Shown here in pieces: positions 32,516-44,188 of a DNA stretch of 64,000 nucleotides (position 1 is the first letter of the stretch; every line of letters begins with the position of its first letter). The notes under the pieces are model-generated. The model did not search any database. It was given only the letters and a program-made list of their open reading frames with translations, and had not been told where the DNA came from. Source of the stretch: Protea cynaroides. Taxonomy: Eukaryota > Streptophyta > Magnoliopsida > Proteales > Proteaceae. Location of the stretch: assembly GCA_028583415.1 (NCBI GenBank), contig CM053270.1, positions 5,774,342 to 5,838,341 on the forward strand, in the 5' to 3' direction. The position numbers and the translations under genes were made by a program.

Positions 32516-35500
32516 GGTCGTCGAAAAGGTTAGGGTATTCCTTTCGCATCGCATTCTCTTCCTCCCAAGTGATTTCTTCTACATATTGGCTTTTCCAATG
32601 CACTTTTACATAATGGATATCCTTGCTTCGGAGATGTTGTACCTTTCGGCTTGTGAGCATCACGGGTACTACTTCAAATGTTAAGTCCTCTGTCAAGTCT
32701 GGTGGGTCTGCTGTCAAGATGTGCAATGGATCCCTGACATACTTCTTCAATAAAGAAACATGGAACACATCATGAACGGTTGACATGGATGGTGGTAGAG
32801 CCAATTGATATGCCACATTGCCACGTCTGGTCAAAATCTCGTTTGGTCCCCCATACCTGGGGCATAGCTTTCCCTTCTTACCAAACCATTTCAGTCCTCA
32901 CACAGGTGATATCTTCAAGAACACCTTATCACCCACTGTAAACTTCAGATCTCGACGTCGGTTATCTGCATAGTGCTTTTGTCGAACTTGAGCTGTCTTC
33001 ACTCTTTCCTTAATTTGATCAATCGCTCGATAAGTTTCTTTGACGAACTCCAGTCCTAATATCCTTCTCTCTCCCACCTCATTCCATAACAAAGGTGTAT
33101 GACATTTCTTCCCATAGAGTGTCTCATATAGAGCCATTTGGATCGTAGCCTGGTAACTATTGTAATAAGAAAACTCAATGAACAATAGCTTCTCGTCCCA
33201 AGCTCCTTTGAAATCTAGGGCATACACTCGGAGCATATCTTTTAAGATTTGAATAGTTCTTTCTGACTGCCTGTCTGCCTTAGGATGAAAAGCTATGATA
33301 AACTTCAACTTGGTTCCCATGACTTTCTGTAATCCTTCCCAGAACTTTGATGTAAAACGAGGACCTCTATCAGATACTATACTTTCTAGGACGCCATGAA
33401 GTCTGACTATATTATCCACATATAGCTTGGCTAGCTTATCCATGGTATACTGAGGTCTGACAGTGATGAATCGAGCTGTCTTGGTAAGTCGATCGAATAT
33501 AACCCATACTGCATCCACCGACCTTGGTGACAAGGGTAGGCCAGTGACAAAATCCATTGTGATACAGTCTCACTTCCATGCTGGCTCCGATAGTGGTTGT
33601 AGCAATCCTGTGGGTCTCTTCCTTTTTGCTTTAACTTGCTGGCAATTTAGATATTGGAATATGAATCGAGCTACATCCGCTTTCATACCCCTCCACCAAT
33701 ATAGTCTTCTTAAATCATGGTACATTTTGGTGCTTCCTGGATGTACCAAATATGGGATGTAATGAGCTTCTGTCATAACTCTTTCTCTGATATTTGAGTT
33801 CTCACTCTCAGGTATACATAATCGTCCACGATACCTGAGTACCTTGTCTGAATCCAAGGTAAAATCAAGGTTGCTTTTACCCTTCTCTAGATCTTCTTGC
33901 ACAGTCTTGAGGTGTGGATCCTGTAGGATTGCTATTTTGACCTCATCTATTAGATCCGATGAGATCTTCAAAGCTACGAACATCAATGTGAACTTATGAA
34001 TTAAGCCCTATTCCACTGGATCTCCTGCAGTCTCTAATATATACTCTTTATCATTCTCTATTGAGCCCGAGGCTACAGCACACAATGCAGCATTTGTACT
34101 AGGTCTTGCCTCAGGTTTCAATGCCCACTTTCTGCTTAAGGCATCAACCACAACATTTGCCTTACCCATATGGTACTGGATGTCACAATCATAATCCTTT
34201 AATAGCTCCATCCACCTCCTCTGTCTCATATTTAGGTCCTTCTAATTGAAAAGGTAAGTTAAACTCTTGTGATCCGACTTAATCTGAAACTTTTCGCCAT
34301 AAAGGTAGTGTCTCCAAGTCTTGATTGCGTGAATGACCGCTGCTAACTCCAGATCATGCATAGGATAGTTCTTCTCATGTTCTTTCAACTATCTTGATGT
34401 GTAGGCAATCACCTGTTCTCCTTGCATCAACACACATCCAAGACCCAACACTAAGGCATCCGTATATAGGGTAAACGGCAAGCCTGGTGCTGGGATGGTA
34501 AAGATAGATGTAGAGACTAGTCTTGACTTCAAAGTCTGAAAGCACTTCTCACACTCATTTGTCCATAAGAACTTTTTTCCTTTCTTGGTTAGTCTGGTAA
34601 GTAGAACGGCGATCCTTGAGTAGTCTTCCACGAATCTTTTACAGTAACCAGCCAATCCAAGGAAACTACGAATCTTTGTAACTGAGCAACTGATTTCAAT
34701 GCATCTCATCCTACTATAGCTGCGATCTTGCTTGGATCTATCTGGATACCGTCTGCAGATACTACGTGACCCAAGAAGGCCACTTCCTTCAGCCAAAATT
34801 CACACTTCTTGAACTTGGTGTAAAGCTTCTCCCTTCTTAGCCGTTCTATGGCTACTCTCAAATATGTTGTATGAGCCTCCCTGTCCTTTGAGTAGACCAA
34901 GATGTCGTCATGAATACGATGACCGAAGTGTTCAACATGTCATGAAACACTTGGTTCATTAGTTCCATGAACGACGCTGGAGCGTTAGTCAACCCGAACG
35001 ACTTTACCAGGAACTCATAATGCCCATAGCTTGTCTTGAAAGCAGTCTTTAGAATATCTCCTGCCTTAATCTTCAATTGGTGATACCCTGATCTAAGATC
35101 AATCCTCGAGAAAACCTTTGCACCCTGCAACTGATCGAACAGATCATCGATCCTAGGCAAAGGGTATCGATTCTTGATGGTTAATTTGTTCAGCTCTCGG
35201 TAGTTGATACATAACCGTAAACTATTGTCCTTCTTCTTTACGAACAATACAGGTGCTCACAATGGTGATATGCTTGATTATATGAAACCCTTATTTAGTA
35301 GTTCTTGTAACTGGGTCTTCAACTGCTTTAATTCTGTAGGGACCATCATGTACGGTGCCTTAGACACCGGTGCCAACCCTGGCATGAGGTCTATCACGAA
35401 CTCTGTAGTCCTATCTGGAGGTAGACTTGGTACATCTTCTGAAAATACATCTGAAAACTCTCGTACCACATCTAGATCTTCCATCTTTGGCACCTCTGTA

Positions 35501-35960
35501 GTGATGTCGACCATAGACACTAAGTACCCCACTCCTCCCTTCTCTAAGCATCTCTTAGCTTTTAGGGCAGAAAGGATCAGCTTCCGCTTCCTAGGTAACT
35601 TGGTTCCAGTGAAGCTAAACTCCTTTCCCTTCTCATCTTTAAAAATAAGTTTTCTTTCCCCACACAATAAGCTAGCTGAATGATGGCCTAGCCAATCCAT
35701 TCCCAAGATGACGTCAAAGTCTGCCATCTCAAGTTGAACCAGATTTGGTTCTAGGTTTCGGCCCTCAATACTAACTGTACACAGCCCATAGCATTCATTC
35801 AACGACACTTCTACTCCCAGTGGAGAGCGAACTATCAAGCTTGGGGTTAAATACTTGACAAGTAATTCCATTTGCTTCCCAAAAGACATAGAAACAAAGG
35901 AGTGCGTGGCCCTAGAGTCAAAGAGTACTCTGGCGGGTACACCAGTTATATTTACAGTTC
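32490..35960 (-). pseudogene. pol: pol, full-length but decayed (D)
   Basis: Read leftward from 35960. The protease triad reads DSRA instead of DSGA near 35917-35928. The protease-to-RT open part is 35889-35278, RT continues 35247-34858, and a one-base loss near 34908 destroys the FIDD motif. RNase H is in 34796-34389, with an inserted stretch near 34690. Integrase HHCC is in 33986-33570. The core and GPY/F part (33557-32898) is one 219-codon open frame with SDRGPRFTSKFWEGL. The chromodomain tail (32834-32490) has KVHWKSQYVEEITWEEENAM and ends at 32490. Several stops and frameshifts separate the pieces. Confidence 0.88.
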
Positions 35961-36039
35961 CTGAAATTTAATTATCCCTTAGTTCTACATGCTCATACAC
36001 ACAAAATAATAAGCCAAAAAGTAAGGGATGGAATCATAC
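35961..36039 (-). other. Predicted gag-pro intron, 79 bp (D)
   Basis: Minus strand GTTACTG/GTATGATTCC to AAATTTCAG/GAACTG, with GAGCATGTAGAACTAAGGG inside. In-frame join of gag and protease. Confidence 0.6.
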
Positions 36040-37311
36040 CAGTAACCACGTCAGGTGATGCAACTACCTCTTCAGTGGTGACTGCAAATATCTTTCCTTG
36101 CTATGGCAGTTGCTTTTTAGGTAGAGTACAGGTCCTTGCATAATGACCCAATTATTGACAGTTGAAATATTTGACGTTTGGGTTTTGTCCAGCTACCTGT
36201 GATGGTGGTAGTGTAGTAGTATTCCTTGCTGGCACCACAGCAGACTGAGCCCTGTATGGGCCGAATGGTCTAGTGTTCCCTCCACCTGAAGTCTCAGTAG
36301 CAGGCCTTTTCAGTCCCCTATTTTGAGCAAAGAAGCTGTCTCTTTAGCTTGATTCAATTACCCTAGTAATCTATACAGCCTCTTTATACACTTTCTTCTC
36401 CAAATCCAAGACGTGCTCTCGGATACTTCCTCGCAATCCATGGTGAACCTGTGGGTCTTGGTTTCTTCCTCTTACATGCTTGCTGGAGCGAAGAAAAACA
36501 GCTCTTTATACCGCTGCTGGTACGCATCAACAGTTGACTAGGATTGTTGCAGGTTTAAGAATTCCTTCTCCATTTGATCACGAAAGCTCTTCGGAAAGTA
36601 CTTATCAAAGAAAGCTCCCTTGAATATTTCCCATGTGATCTAAGTGTACCTTGTCTCCAAGTATGTCCGGGTAGAATTCCGCCAAGCATTAGCATCTTCC
36701 TTGAGCATGTGCGTAGCAAACAGCACCTTCTCATCCTCCGTGCAAGTCATTAAACGGAAGTTCTTCTCCATCTCAGCAACCCACTGTGCAGGCCACAATG
36801 GTTTTCCTGGTTTCCCTGTGAAGGTAGGGGGTTTCAACTTCAAAAACCTATCCACCGCTCGGCTGAGGTCATTCTGCCCCTGTGCATTTGTTTCATACCA
36901 TGGTGGTGGGTACGGATAGATCCCTTGATAGGCAGACGACGTTTGAAGTTGGTGTAGTGGTGGCCCATCGGCCCAGTACTACCATCCATTGGCAGTGTGG
37001 TGTTATTTCCCCCAGACTCAGGCGTACCTTCTGTAGGAATATATCCTAGTGGCCTGAACATCTTCAACATCTCATTCAGGAACGCCTTCTGCTGAGCTTC
37101 CATCTGATAAATCAAATTCGTCACAATTGTCTCAAAGTTAGTGTGAGGAGGGCCTGGTAAATTTGTTGGTTGCTCTGAGACTCTGCCCTTCTCCACCTTC
37201 CGGGTTCAGGTTTTGCTCATCAATAGTTCCTGTTTCCACATTGTCCTCGGCTTGGCGCACCATGGAGTGGTGACGCTTTTGTGAGCCTCTATGACCGTTT
37301 CGGCCAGCCAT
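36040..37311 (-). pseudogene. gag: gag, decayed (D)
   Basis: ATG at 37311 opens MAGRNGHRGSQKRHHS. The proline-rich region with MFRPLGYIPTEGTPESG is in 37196-36840 in a shifted frame. The core with WPAQWVAEMEKNFRLMTC and ATHMLKEDANAW is in 36855-36640, with further pieces to the left. The zinc knuckle near 36140-36175 has lost its first Cys (YFNC) and holds a stop. Acceptor-like CATCTTCTCAG lies near 37340. Confidence 0.8.
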
Positions 37312-37469
37312 CTCAGATTAATCTTTCCTGCTTAGATCTGAGAAGATGACATAACACATGAGATACAGTCGAATAGTCATAATAGTGTTAGTCTTTAACA
37401 AGTGCAAGGTGAAAATTGTAAGGGAAACATAAATCAAAGTTTTAAAATTTCCTCAAATTTTTTTTTTGT

Positions 37470-37730
37470 CCGGTCGCGACACTGTAGGGTGTGGTGCAAC
37501 CGGTATGGTCGCGACACTGTAGGGTGACGTGCAACCAGTCAACGCCACTCTTGTGACCGAGAGGTACCGATCGCAGGTACCAAGGGGTACTAGTTGACCG
37601 GTATAGGGCAAACCGTCGACCAGTATGCCCAAAAAGGCTTTAAAATCGCAAAAAGTGAGTCTTTTCTCACTTTTCTTCTTCCCATTCTCTCCGGTAGCGA
37701 TTTCTCTCTGACTTGGTGAGTTGCTACAGT
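37470..37730 (+). promoter_or_regulatory. aORF promoter-like region with ACCGGT cluster (D)
   Basis: 37470-37640 carries CCGGTCGCGACACTGTAGGG twice and several ACCGGTAT or GGTACCGATCG motifs. They are followed by TTTAAAATCGCAAAAAGTGAG, a CT-rich tract and GAGTTGCTACAGT at 37718-37730. Order and spacing match C, E and F. Confidence 0.5.
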
Positions 37731-37799
37731 CCGACCGGTGACCTTAGGAGTGATTCTCTTCCGATCAAGACCTTGAACATCATCACCAAGTAAGGTTCT

Positions 37800-38218
37800 T
37801 CCTTCCTCTCTTCCTTTTACATCGTTTTTCCATGGTTTCTTGCCCAAAAACTAGATTTTTCTAGGTTATGAAGATTCTAACCGTAGGAACTCTTTTCCTT
37901 CGGCTTAAAAAGAGTTTAGGGACCTCTATGAACAAAAGCCCTCAAATTATTTGAGGTTCTACCATATGGTTTTTCTAAAAATCGATTTTTTGGGGTTTTT
38001 GACCTAGGTTTTGGTCAAAATTAATTTTTTTCTTGTAATTGTTAAATTTCTTACTTGTTTGATGATTATTTGGTTTCCATAAGACGTTGATTTGTTATTT
38101 AAGTCCTCCTACCCAACTTTTGGGTGAGTTCGAGGCTTTTGCTTCAATTACTGTCGTTATGCTGCCGAAATTTTAGAAATTCTAACCAAATTCTCAATAT
38201 TTTGTTTTTGTTTTGTAG
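37800..38218 (+). other. Predicted 5'-UTR intron of aORF (D)
   Basis: Donor CACCAA/GTAAGGTTC and acceptor TTTTGTTTTGTAG, 419 bp, ending 6 bp before the ATG. Inside are the palindrome CCTCAAATTATTTGAGG (37946-37962) and CCTACCCAACTTTTGGGTGAG. Confidence 0.65.
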
Positions 38219-38224
38219 TTCACA

Positions 38225-39476
38225 ATGTCTCAGCGCAGAGGTGCTGGTAAACATGCATTAACCCCTGGCTTGAACCGTCCGAACCTGCCGGTTTCATAGT
38301 TCGATGAGCAGTGGTTTCATTTTACGGCGGCACAAGCCCGCTTTTCATGGTTCGAAGAGAAGAATATAGAATCTGGACAACGTGTGAACCTAGAGCAGCT
38401 ACAACGATTTGATGTTGAAGCAGCCTTTGGTGCACTTGGGTGGTTGCCCGTCATTACTTACACAGTGACTACCCGTCATTACTTACACAGTGACTACCCG
38501 TCCCAACCTAGTCAAGCACTTCTATGCAAACTTGGAGATCGAGGGGGATGTTAACGACTTCAGCCGTGGTAGGGACCTCTGCCTCACTAGCTTTGTCAAA
38601 GGTGTCCCCATATCTTTCGATACTCACCAGCTCGTTGATTTCTTGGGGATTCCTAATGATGGTGACTTGGTTTACTGTGCCCCCAAGATGAAGGACTTTC
38701 TTGTTGATGATCTGCGTCAGGAGGTTTCAGAGCATATCCTTAACCCAGGAGCTCCCATGAAAGCTACCAGCTTGAGACCTCTCCCTCGAGTCTATTGCCG
38801 CATCATCCAACACGATATTATTCCTCAGAGCGGCCACTACAGTGAGGTGTCTCAGCTCACCCAGTACTTAAATTATTGCATCTGCACTAGGGAGCATGTC
38901 TATCTCCCTTACATTATTATCAGGACCATGTGTCAGGCTACTCTGCCCGATCAGATCAGTAACCTTCCTTATGGTCGGCTTATCACTACTCTTTTGCGGC
39001 GCTTACCGATGGACATGAGGGATGAGATTGCAGTCGAGGACATTATGACATCTGACATTGACTGGGATGCCATTGTTCGGATGAGGATGGATAGCCTGCC
39101 GATCAATGATAAGGAGCTAGAAGCTCGTCTTCGTCCGCTCAGGAGGGTAGTAGCAGCAGCGGCAGCAGCAGAAGCAGTAGCCAATGCGGCTCATGCAGAA
39201 GAGGCAGGGGATGATGGTAATGATGATCAGATGGAGGACATTCCAGCAATTGAACCACAGCCCATACCTGCAACGGGACCATCCCAGCCTCCTCCTGATA
39301 CCGTGATGGGTATGTTTATGGAGGTTCGGGATTCCCAGAGCGAGATGAGCCATGACCTCGGGCGCCTTTCTCCCAGCCTCAGAGTCACGCAGGAGCAGGT
39401 ACACTGGCTCAGGGTAGCTTATGAGCGTGATTATGACATCACTGACCCTATTCCTCCTATGCCCCCAACCCCATGA
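38225..39476 (+). pseudogene. Antisense accessory gene aORF, best-preserved copy (D)
   Basis: ATG 38225 (MSQRRGAGKHAL) to TGA 39474-39476. A TAG at 38297-38299 and a 25-bp tandem duplication (38447-38496) break the N-terminal quarter. The remaining 328 codons from 38490 are uninterrupted. Visible blocks: LVKHFYANLEIEGDVNDFS, LTSFVKGVPISFDTHQLVDF, LGIPNDGDLVYCAPKM, PRVYCRIIQHDIIPQSGHY, YCICTREHVYLPYIII, NLPYGRLITTLLRRLPMDM, alanine-rich and acidic linker, and VTQEQVHWLRVAYERDYD with a proline tail. It resembles the 'putative plant transposon protein' family; activity unknown. The long open frame in an otherwise decayed element is notable. Confidence 0.8.
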
Positions 39477-39524
39477 TAGATCTTTTATTTTTCTCTCCCT
39501 CACAATATGGTTTTTATATAACAG

Positions 39525-39558
39525 GGTAACTGTCCGGCTTGTGGACTGTACCCTATAG
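39525..39558. other. Conserved leader motif after PBS (D)
   Basis: AACTGTCCGGCTTGTGGACT lies 49 bp after the aORF stop. Same motif as A, B, C and F. The region between it and the PBS also holds GTGTGTTTTTATTAAGAC and CCTATCTCAG, conserved blocks of the leader. Confidence 0.5.
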
Positions 39559-39816
39559 TACAATTAATTCTTAATACAATTTCCTTTTCAATTTAATAGA
39601 AGTTTATGATTTTTCTCATCTGTCATTAAGGTTCCTATCTAGAGCATGTCTATTTATTAATTCCACCTTTAGTATAATACATTATGCTCTTTGGTATTTA
39701 GTCTCTGGCATCAACAAGTGCTTAAGGTGTGTTTTTATTAAGACTTTTAAATTCTTCCTATCTCAGTTCATTGACTCAGTTAAGTACAAATATGGTCTGT
39801 TGGACAGAGCCTAAGT

Positions 39817-39828
39817 GCTCTAATACCA
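39817..39828 (-). promoter_or_regulatory. PBS, initiator tRNA-Met (D)
   Basis: Minus strand TGGTATTAGAGC, one transition from the usual TGGTATCAGAGC, three bases inside the LTR. Confidence 0.75.
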
Positions 39829-39831
39829 AGT

Positions 39832-41875
39832 TGCCACACATCAATTCTGACTGAACCAGAAGTGTGAGTGAACTATCACTGAACCAACGGCTCACACCAG
39901 GATCTCAATAAGACCATGTCCACTCATACAAATCATTGCATATAACCATAATCAGAATATAATAAAATACAGCGGAAGTCTTAAATTAAATGAAGTGAGT
40001 ACTGCTATTGATAAATAAATTATCCAGTTATTCAAAAATACCAAAACGTAAATAAATATCTTTACATCCCAATTACAAATCCAACTGAAAATAAATAAAG
40101 AAACAAAACCAACATCCTAGAGGTACACGCAGAAAGGGCACTCGCATGAAGCGTCATGCTCGTCCTCCCCCGCTTGCACTTCAAAAGCAACAATACCTCC
40201 ATATACTGGAGCCTCCATGTAATCCCCCACAGTATAACCTACATCAACATCTAAAAACATGTATATATACAAGGGTGAGCTCACAACTTAGCTCAGTAAG
40301 ACAATCAGACAATGCAACAAACATATGCATGAATAACATTCACATTATGGTCTGGTTTTAAGTTTGCAATGTACTATAGAAAGGACTGGCGGCCAATGCA
40401 CCTCTATACACTAGTATGTGAAGCCGCCCAATATATCAAACACCACTGTCAGCTACATGCACCCACCATGGAATAGAGATAGAGCTAAAGCGTCCGGATC
40501 AAACACTGCCAACACTTCCCCTGATACCCTCCCATACCAACATGTAAGCCCCTATTGGCGAGGGCTTGCAAACTGAGCTCGCAACTAACCAATCCTATAT
40601 GTCATTACAGTAGGCCCTATCCCAGCACAGCTCCCTATGGCATAGAGATAGAGCTAGAATCTGGTGGCCAGGCCGGAGACCACAGTGCCACTTCCTCCCC
40701 CTGATACCCTACCCGCACCAAGCATGCTAAGACAGAACGATACAAAAAGGTGCTAGTGTGAGGAATGATCCCAGACCTTAAGCCCTTCCCATTCCACACA
40801 CCAACGTAAATAATCACATGCCTAACAGTCACACCCTAGCATAGCGAGTATGCATGAACAATAATAATAACTGAAAGTAAGGATGACATGCGAGTATGCA
40901 CAAACACTATTTCATAAAATCATAGTTATTAACAATGTTTTACTATTATTAATTTATTAGGGTTTAGGTTTAATTCCCTTACCTAACGCTTGATTGATAG
41001 CTTGCTCCACGTTACAGAATCCAAACTCGCTATCACAAGGTTCTACATGATGTTAGGGTTAAATTAGAATTAGTTTCTTAGGATTTATGTTGGTCAAAAA
41101 ACCAACTGGGTCAAAACACTCCTCAAAGTGTAGACTGGTCACGGGTACCGGTCACAGGTATTGGCCTCGGTACTATGGGGAAACGTGCGACCGGTATGGT
41201 CGATCGATCCCCATTGACCAGTCTCTAGGAGATACTTGTCGTAGGTACCGGTCGCATAGGGTGCGACCTGTATAGTCGACCGGTATGTCTCCGGAAGACC
41301 ATACACCCGGTTCTCTCCTTCTGTCGATCACCCCCTACTGATTCTAGGGTTTCTCCTATACATTCTAGGTCCGAGCAATGAGTTAGAATTGTTTCAAACT
41401 CCATTCAAGTCCTAGTTTCGATTTTCAACCTAGAACTTGAATCTAGGGTTTACTGACTGGATTTGGGTTTGACGGAAAATTCAGATTTAGATCAATAGTT
41501 CTCCTTACATGGTATTGATCCAATCATGACTAGCCTACTATAACGCTAGAGGAAGGTTTAAGCACTTACCGTTGGTTCGCGGTAGAGTGTTCTTCGCCTA
41601 ACGGCGATGACGGCTCTTCCCTCTCCTTCCTTAGCTCCTTCTTCTTCTTCGATCTGTTTCTCCTCTCTAGGGTTTGTGAGGATCAATGAAAGAGAATTAA
41701 GGAGGTTTAGGGGTCCTGATATAGACTAGGATTGAGTTTAGGAAGCCCCCTAACATTAGGAAAGTCCTTTGGTTTGGAATTTAGAAAGTGGGACCCACAG
41801 AGATCCGTTTTCCGATTTAAGTGGTCTGCCTGTGCAGACATACCGGTCGACCGGTACCATCGACTGGTATGTAAG
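39832..41875 (-). repeat. Element D 5' LTR, interrupted by E
   Basis: Starts TGCCACACATCAATTC and runs to GACTGGTATGTAAG, where E's LTR begins. It holds the exon-like segment (40117-40250, ending CECPFCVYL-stop), two GATAGAGCTA-type units (40470-40720), an ACCGGT cluster (41125-41290), a donor-like site (CAACG/GTAAGTG, near 41569) and a damaged TATA (41719). By comparison with D's 3' LTR about 135 bp remain beyond E, outside the window. Confidence 0.8.
40117..40250 (-). CDS. LTR-embedded 42-codon exon-like segment (D)
   Basis: Minus strand, open from the acceptor-like position (GATGTAG, changed from GATGCAG) to TAG at 40117-40119: DVGYTVGDYMEAPVYGG, acidic middle, HDASCECPFCVYL. Exactly 42 codons, as in A, B and E, although D belongs to the other LTR family. 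Confidence 0.45.
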
Positions 41876-44188
41876 TGTCACACCCCAATTCTGCACTATT
41901 CAGAATGATGTGATGAACTACTAATAAACCAACGGTTCAACCAGGATCTCAAATAGGCTATCCCCGCGTTATCTAAACTTACACACATCCGTAATCATAA
42001 TCAGAGTAAATACACAATAGCGGAAGTCTTATAATAACATGAACTGAGAAACTAAGATGATATTAATAATTTAATAGCAAATTATTCTGTTTTCAACTGA
42101 GACATAAATATTTAAGTACCAAATACATGTCTTAATAAATCCAATAAAGAAACCTATAAAATATCTAATCAAATACACATGAGTTGCACTCGCAAGAGGA
42201 GTCGTGTGTATCCACTTCAACTTCAGCTTCCATCGCTGCCACGTTCCCGTACGCAGACGCATTCACATAGTCTTCAACGGTATAACCTGCATCATCAACT
42301 AAAAATATTCGACGTCGAGGGGTGAGCACACATCACAACTTAGTGAGTAGCCAAAACAATGCAACAATACATATGCATTCAAATCAATTTATATCTTTGG
42401 TCCGGTTTAAAGTTTGCAGTATGCTATAGAAAGGTTTAGGTAGCCAAAGGTCGCGTTTATTGACCCCGCCTCCATACACGAGTGTGTGACGTTACCCAAA
42501 GATCACGTTTATCGTCAACTCACATGCACCCAATCATGAACATTATATAACAAAGGTTACGTTTATTGCTATATAGTGCCATACCAACACGTAAGCCCCT
42601 GTTAGCGAGGGCTGCAAACTGGGCTCGCAACTAACCAATCTTAATGCCAAAAAGTGTATCCAAGGCCTCACCCCAGCATCCCTCAAAATGTCCATAGAGA
42701 TAGAGCTAAGGCCCCCTGGTAGAGTCAGAGACTACAAGGACCGAGACCACCTCCCCTGATACTCTACGACATAATAGTTCTGCTAAAGTAATGGCGATAC
42801 GACGATGCCAATGCACAAGACTTGAGTTAGAGATAGAGCTAAAGTGCTGAGACCCGCCAAAGGTTAACGTTTATTGACGTTCTCATCACACCTCCCCTGA
42901 TACTTGCTCGCATCAAGTACACCAACCACACACATACAATCACATGCCTATTCATATCATCATCATCATCATCATGTTACAAATAATAAAGTAATTATGC
43001 ATGAACAAATAATAGAAATATTAGATGGCATGCTGTATGCACATTACAAACATATTCGCATAGAATCAAGTATGGCATAGGACTCAAAAAAATAGAAAAC
43101 AATTTCTATTATTAGCCAATTTAGTTTAGAGTTCTGGTTCCTCACCTTAGCTTGCTATAAGATGTTTTTCCAAGCTTTAGAATCACCTTTACAGTGTTAT
43201 TATATTGCTAGAAGACCTAACAAAGTCGATAAAATTTAATTAGAATTAATTTCGAATTTAAAAACCATTCTGTCAACTGAGGGTTGGAGGTAGGGTCGGA
43301 GTCCTGATCGACCCTGGGTGCGACCCTCCCCAGATTCTGAACTTCCCGAACACTGAGGGTCGATGGTCAGGAACACCTAGGGTCGGATGGTCATCGACCC
43401 TCGGTGCGACCCTCTGTGCACTTTGTTCCAATTCCCTCTCTTTGATCCATTCTTCGTGTTTGGGGTCCTATGGCTTGCTTCTACATTCCATTAAACATTC
43501 ATTCCATGGTCTGGAACCTTGTATAATCCATCTAAATAGTTTTCATGCATTCTCCTATGGTTTTCCATGAAAACTTAACCATAGATTGATGGTTTGGGTT
43601 TCTCCGATATCACACTCTCAACAATAACTAATCTAAGGTCTGTAGAAACTCATGGAATTAGTATCCATACCTGAGAAGATTACTTTTTCTCTGAAATTTT
43701 TCTCCTTTTTGCTAAGTTCTCTTCCTTGCCTTTCTTCTTCCTCTTTTCCTTCTCTTCTCTTTCTCTCAATTCAATTAGGGTTGTGAAAGGAGTGAAAGTG
43801 GCTTAGGGACGTCCTTTAAATAGAGTAGGAACATCCTAAAATAAGTCCCTTTGAGATTAGGAAAGAATCTCAATCGAAAATTAGGAAATTTCCTAATTTT
43901 ATTTTCTTACGACAACCGAGGGTCGATGGGAGGGTCGATGATCCCGTCGACCCTAGGGTCCTAAGCTGTCCGACCCTCCCTTCAAAACTGAGGGTCTGAC
44001 TTTCTGTTTTGGGAGGTCCGACCCTGCTTAGCTGGGTATGCGACCCTTCCCCTATTTTAAGTGTTTTTGGGTCGATTTGATACCTGGGATCTCGATCTCC
44101 TTCACACCCTTGGTCCATTTGACTCGACCATGATGGGTAAACCTGGTTCAAGTTGGTAAGACCGGGTTAGATTGACACGGGTCTTACA
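41876..44188 (-). repeat. Element E 3' LTR
   Basis: TGTCACACCCCAATTCTG to GGGTCTTACA, 2313 bp, almost the same length as B's 3' LTR. Motif clusters lie at 43285-43410 and 43915-44050, the TATA-like TATTTAAAG at 43814-43822 (minus), the donor CAG/GTATGG near 43670, and the exon-like segment at 42165-42300. Confidence 0.9.
42165..42300 (-). CDS. LTR-embedded 42-codon exon-like segment (E)
   Basis: After GTTGATGATGCAG: DAGYTVEDYVNASAYGN, acidic middle, HDSSCECNSCVFD, stop at 42165-42167. Uninterrupted and 42 codons long. The preceding GAATATTTTTAGTTGATGAT is also kept in B, consistent with a splice acceptor region. Confidence 0.45.

Larger units (their letters stand above)
31725..41875 (-). mobile_element. 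Element D: oldest host of the nest, ACCGGT family
   Basis: Right to left: 5' LTR (41875-39832, cut by E), PBS, antisense aORF (+), control region, gag, gag-pro intron, pol, double polypurine region, 3' LTR (32410-31725, cut by the C LTR). All parts of a Tekay-like element are present apart from the LTR portions displaced by E and C. Both LTRs host other elements, which makes D the earliest insertion in this nest. Confidence 0.85.
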
